DNA from: Sclerodactyla briareus
Taxonomy: Eukaryota; Echinodermata; Holothuroidea; Dendrochirotida; Sclerodactylidae
Length of the DNA stretch: 64,000 bases
Assembly: GCA_026419785.1 (NCBI GenBank)
Contig: JAODTK010005021.1
Span: forward strand, 62,001 to 126,000
Direction of reading: 5' to 3'
Positions 60,201 through 64,000 of this stretch are shown here, piece by piece. Positions within the stretch are counted from its first letter, which is position 1. The number at the start of each line of letters is the position of its first letter. Under the pieces are notes generated by a model. It saw only the letters and a list, made by a program, of their open reading frames with translations, was not told the origin of the DNA and made no database searches. The position numbers and the translations under genes were made by a program.

Positions 60201-61415
60201 CATATTATCATATGATTGTTGGTTCCGAACTGTAGCGGATAACGGGAAACAGACAATAGAGGATTTATCCGAATCTGCTATCGGCATATTTCGGTAATCA
60301 CTCGGGATGGCGGCTACCTACGCAGCTGTAGAATACCTGAACGGGCGTCTTCCAGAAATCAACACATTTTCCCGGGTGAAAGTTCGAACTAACGTTGGAG
60401 AAGCTACCGGTAACCTTAACACAATAAGACAGACAGTGGGTGGTGTTCACCAAAAATTTCCGGTAATGATATTTTATTATACGACATTACAAAATAGCGC
60501 TCAGTTCCTTTTTCTTGGTTTATTTATTCGGACCTGCAAAAATCTGGAAAGTAGCATGTGTAATAATACAGAAGCAGTTTCACTCCTTTCTTTCAAGTTG
60601 CCAATTAGCAAATACATAATGAGTATTAGCAATTGAAACCAAAATGCCATGCATTCAAATCCTCGCGATAACATAATGTGTCAGATTTCCTAAATTATTC
60701 AAATTAGGTCGATATTAGGCTCAGAGTTAATGACAATTTCTATTATATTGACCAGTAATTTTTTAACTTGATCATTTGCCGAAATATTAGAAAAGAAAAA
60801 TAATATTGCTGATCAACGTTAACGTTGATATTTGTCGCGGAAGTCAATAACTTCGTCGTGAATAGCGTTGTTGGGCTAGTAGAATGTTAAAAACAATTAT
60901 AATATAGTATTTATATAAAGAAAATTAAAAGCCTCTCACGGGGGTCAAACCTAAAAAAAAAAAAGTTATTGGGTATTCCACTTCACTTTTGAGAGATTGA
61001 TCAATGACGACATTTGAAGCACAGAATATGCGCTTCCCCTAAATTAATGGCGGCTACGATACCCTGCAAGAAAAATGATGACCTTTGCCAATCCCAGCAT
61101 GATCACTTAACCTTGGAGTCCCGCGAATTATTTATGAGAGGATAGAGGCCGACATGTTGAAGCACGGCCTGTCCTCAAGAGGCTCATCACATGACCAGGC
61201 ATATCAAGGAACTGATGGCACACACGTTCTTCCTCGTGCACACAACGCTCGTCACTTGCAGTCAGCTACCCGAAACCCGAAACTGGTCATTCTTGATTGA
61301 TACAATAAATTTTCTACAATGTGAGGTTGCAGCATACTATTCAAGCCCCCCCCCCCCTCCCCAGTTATTTCCAAGTCAGTTCCAATTGCAGTTCGGAAAA
61401 TCCCTTTACCTGTTA
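57260..61415. other. Intergenic stretch without a recognised gene
   Basis: Frames up to 109 codons (60307-60636 plus). That frame begins with MAATYAAVEYLNGR, ordinary-looking but unrecognised, and has no homologue I know. Poly-A near 60953-60964 and poly-C at 61347-61357. Confidence 0.45.
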
Positions 61416-61419
61416 ACAG

Positions 61420-61575
61420 ATACAGGTACATACCATGGATGTGGCTACGAATACAGACCAGTGCGTATGAGTAGAGGTACGGGCCATGAGTACGGGTAAT
61501 TGCAAGAGTCCCCCGCTGTGAGTACGGGTACGAGTACGGATCTATGTGCCTGTGTATTGGTACGGGAGACCGTTA
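61420..61575 (+). repeat. Degenerate GAGTACGGGTAC repeat
   Basis: Variants of (G)AGTACGGGTAC and GTACGGG recur irregularly, for example at 61488, 61520 and 61559. Confidence 0.6.
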
Positions 61576-62549
61576 CAGGAATCACACCGAGTACAGTTTT
61601 TTTTAGTGTATTGCTCTGGGACGCATTAACTATGGAAACCGCTTCGATTAGGACTCTTGTCGTCATTAGGGTGTCAATCATGTTGCCCTGTTTTGAGTGT
61701 GTAGGAAGTTCGTTGTGCTGTAGCAAACGCTTCGAATTTCTAGTATACAGGTAAAAAGGTCTAACGTCACTCGGCAGACAGGGATACCGCTGTATCGTAT
61801 TACCCCAAGTGCTCAAATGCTAGGTCAGAACGCATGCCGTTTGTACATGTTAGTGGCGCATAATGTGTTCTCATGACATGGTGCATTGCAACCTTCATAC
61901 GGAAAGAATCACGCCAGATATTCATCTTTGTGTAACCTCGAACCAAAATCTAATCTTTGTAAACACGACCGAACCCTATTTTTAATAATTATTTGGGGTA
62001 TGTTGTATACGTCAAAGGAGACCTAATCAGTTCACAAAACTTGTTTCAACTGTGATTTTTCTGTGGTTTTTTTTTCCTGTGTTTTCTCCAGAGCATGAGC
62101 TTCTATTGAATTGTTAGAAGTAGGTTAAATCAGGGGCGGCGGGCGAGAAGTCGCCGGGTAATTTGGCCACGTCTCCCCGGCAGGGATCCATCAATTCATG
62201 CCACGACACAAGGACGTCACCGTACCCTTTTAACCAACAACACCATTTTTGGTCTAAGTGGGCAATACATTTTTCAAATTCCACATTTTTTGGCTGAAGT
62301 TTGAAGGCCCGTAGTGAATATTTGAAGTGAGTCATACCGATAACGTGAACTTTAGTGACCTTCGTCAGTTTGCCTTTGCTTCTCATAGGTGATAGGCACT
62401 ACACTGTACTTTATTCATTGGATATCACGGGATGGTATGGTTTCCCGGTCAAATGAGAACCTCAACGTTGATTGAGAATCCAGTATTTCACCTCTTCCAG
62501 AATTACGGCAAATGTTTTCCCCTACTGAAGAATGACTAATATTTTTGGT

Positions 62550-62806
62550 ATGAATTTCAGTGTTGGCACTAAGCTTTTTAATCTGGGGGAGGAATTTCTG
62601 GCCTTGTGATTTTTTTTTTTTTATTTCGAGAGGCATTTTAGAAGTGATAGGAGGGATCACATATACAGTACCACTAACAATCCCAAAACCCAGAATGTTG
62701 GTAGGAATGTCCCTATTGGACATATTTTTTGGGGGAGGGATTCCTGCAATTAGCAGGATGGAGAAATCCCTCTTTCCCTCCCCTTAGCGCCAACACTGAT
62801 GAATTT
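62550..62806. mobile_element. hAT-type MITE with 8-bp target-site duplication
   Basis: The element spans 62558-62798 (241 bp). Its left end CAGTGTTGGCACTAAG and right end CTTAGCGCCAACACTG are inverted repeats with 15 of 16 bases matching. Both sides carry the identical octamer ATGAATTT (62550-62557 and 62799-62806). CAGTGTTGG-type ends plus an 8-bp duplication are the hallmarks of the hAT superfamily. It has no transposase, so it is non-autonomous. Frames across it (62415-62723 minus, 62560-62787 plus) are incidental. The perfect duplication suggests a fairly recent insertion. Confidence 0.93.
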
Positions 62807-64000
62807 ATAAGTGTGTAGAGCTGTTCCAGTAAATTGAATTATATGTTGACCTAATTGGAAGCATTCTATTCCACCGTCCAACTGTTCCGACATCGACTTT
62901 CTTCGAGCCTGCAGGCGTTACCGAACATCAAGTCGGCGACAGGCCTTAGCTGAACAGGAACTCATTCAACCCACAATAGAGAACCGCCCTTGCGCAATAT
63001 GTGTGTTGGACTAGCACAATTAAACCTGAAAGAAAGAAAAAAAAAACATGAGCCCCGCATAGACGACGCTCAGATACTGACTGGAATTCCCGTCCGGCCA
63101 ATAGGATTCTAGACAACGAGAGCCACAAACAGCACTTAATCCATGAATAATGCTTGTTTTCTGCCAAAGTAATGTTCGGAAGTTATCAGGGGCTTGCTTA
63201 GATTATTTGCCCAGTCTAACATCCATCTGTAATTAAACTAGGATTAGCGAGCCCAGGTGAACTCCGATCAAAGGACCATTTAGTCACTCTGGACAGCTAT
63301 TTTGTGTACGAACCTTGTTTTCAGTAACACACAAATAAAATGGACACCACCTCCATGTGCAGATCTATTACTGTAAAAACTGTGAAGTGGTATACTGAGG
63401 CACACTGATATCAAACGCTCCAAAGGTTAAATCACCAAGAACATGCAGTGCATCAACTCTGTGCAGTCATACTTGTGGCCGCTCGTACTCGTAGGAGAAG
63501 ATTATGCATAATCATGACCTGCGCATGGAATTCCACAAGACGTTCTGATGGACACTTATAGCAAGGACCATATGAGGCTCTGGGGTATAATGCAGTGAAG
63601 AGCCGTGGGGAAACCTATTTAGAGCGTCTCGAAGACTGTAAACATGAGACTAGTTAGGAAACGGCAAACATCGACAAAGAATAGAGGAAAATCGGGCAGG
63701 GATGTTGCATAAATATAATGATTTAACGAATATCACAAGGACTGATCGATCGAATAAACAGTTTCATATGCTCCGCGCAAAATAACAGTTTCATATGCTC
63801 GGCGCGAGGAAGTTCACTATAAGTATAATATAATATAAACTGCAATGCAATCCAGGCAATTTCTCCGCTTCTCGCGAATTTAGAAGAGCCCTGTATATGT
63901 CTATTAGCGTTTCTTATGCTATACGGGGATTAGTAGTGTTGTACATCGAGCTGCTAAGGATGCGGTACAAGACCCTTATTGTATTTCTCCTTACAATTTA
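62807..64000. other. Intergenic stretch without a recognised gene
   Basis: No frame above 75 codons. A 28-bp unit with AACAGTTTCATATGCTC occurs twice in tandem at 63753-63808. Confidence 0.45.

Overview
The window reads as non-coding, repeat-rich genomic DNA from an animal, most likely a marine invertebrate. No open frame reaches 170 codons. There is no prokaryotic gene packing, and I recognise no intact host gene, rRNA, CRISPR array or canonical tRNA. The clues to the host are indirect: CR1/L2-type LINE pieces (one 3' tail contains GCGCTATATAAG followed by ATT repeats), hAT and palindromic MITEs, long (TA)n, (TG)n and (AAT)n tracts, and two broken genes of a large nuclease-like family that I know only from invertebrate genomes (cnidarians, molluscs, echinoderms, lancelets and similar). 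I cannot name the species or phylum.

Every recognisable coding relic changes frame every few dozen codons, mostly at one-base indels. Neighbouring repeat copies also differ mainly by such indels. Either the elements are old and decayed, or the sequence is uncorrected long-read data. Protein calls below therefore rest on motifs collected across frames.

Layout. 1-2545: first copy of a large dispersed duplication whose second copy is at 21600-26800. 3010-3305: LINE 3' end. 3551-3720: palindromic MITE (sister copy at 14098-14268). 5000-8350: several CpG-dense short repeats. 9430-10060: LINE endonuclease fragment. 10590-10921: ~89-bp tandem repeat. 14551-20107: composite element with ~0.55-kb terminal inverted repeats enclosing a minus-strand pseudogene, itself carrying an internal ~1.55-kb tandem duplication. 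28430-32480: second, more decayed element of similar design. 33440-35860: LINE with endonuclease end, reverse transcriptase, C-terminus and 3' tail. 35880-36480, 38080-38400 and 43880-44100: further LINE pieces. 47511-47685 and 62558-62798: MITEs, the second with a perfect 8-bp target duplication. 45188-45370, 54055-54300 and 55230-55400: AT microsatellites. 56783-57190: tandem repeat. The rest is intergenic sequence without a signal I can support.

The most interesting content is the pair of elements at 14551-20107 and 28430-32480. Each holds a minus-strand relic with the same ordered motifs: an acidic-residue box, an NK-containing or VVFD box, a D-x-D-like hydrophobic strand, and a GCDT(T/V)SA box before a Gly/Lys-rich turn. 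This resembles the layout of FEN/XPG-type nucleases. Each is bracketed by subterminal arrays of a (C)AAAATGGCCGCC motif. I infer a family of DNA transposons whose protein ends in a FEN-like nuclease.
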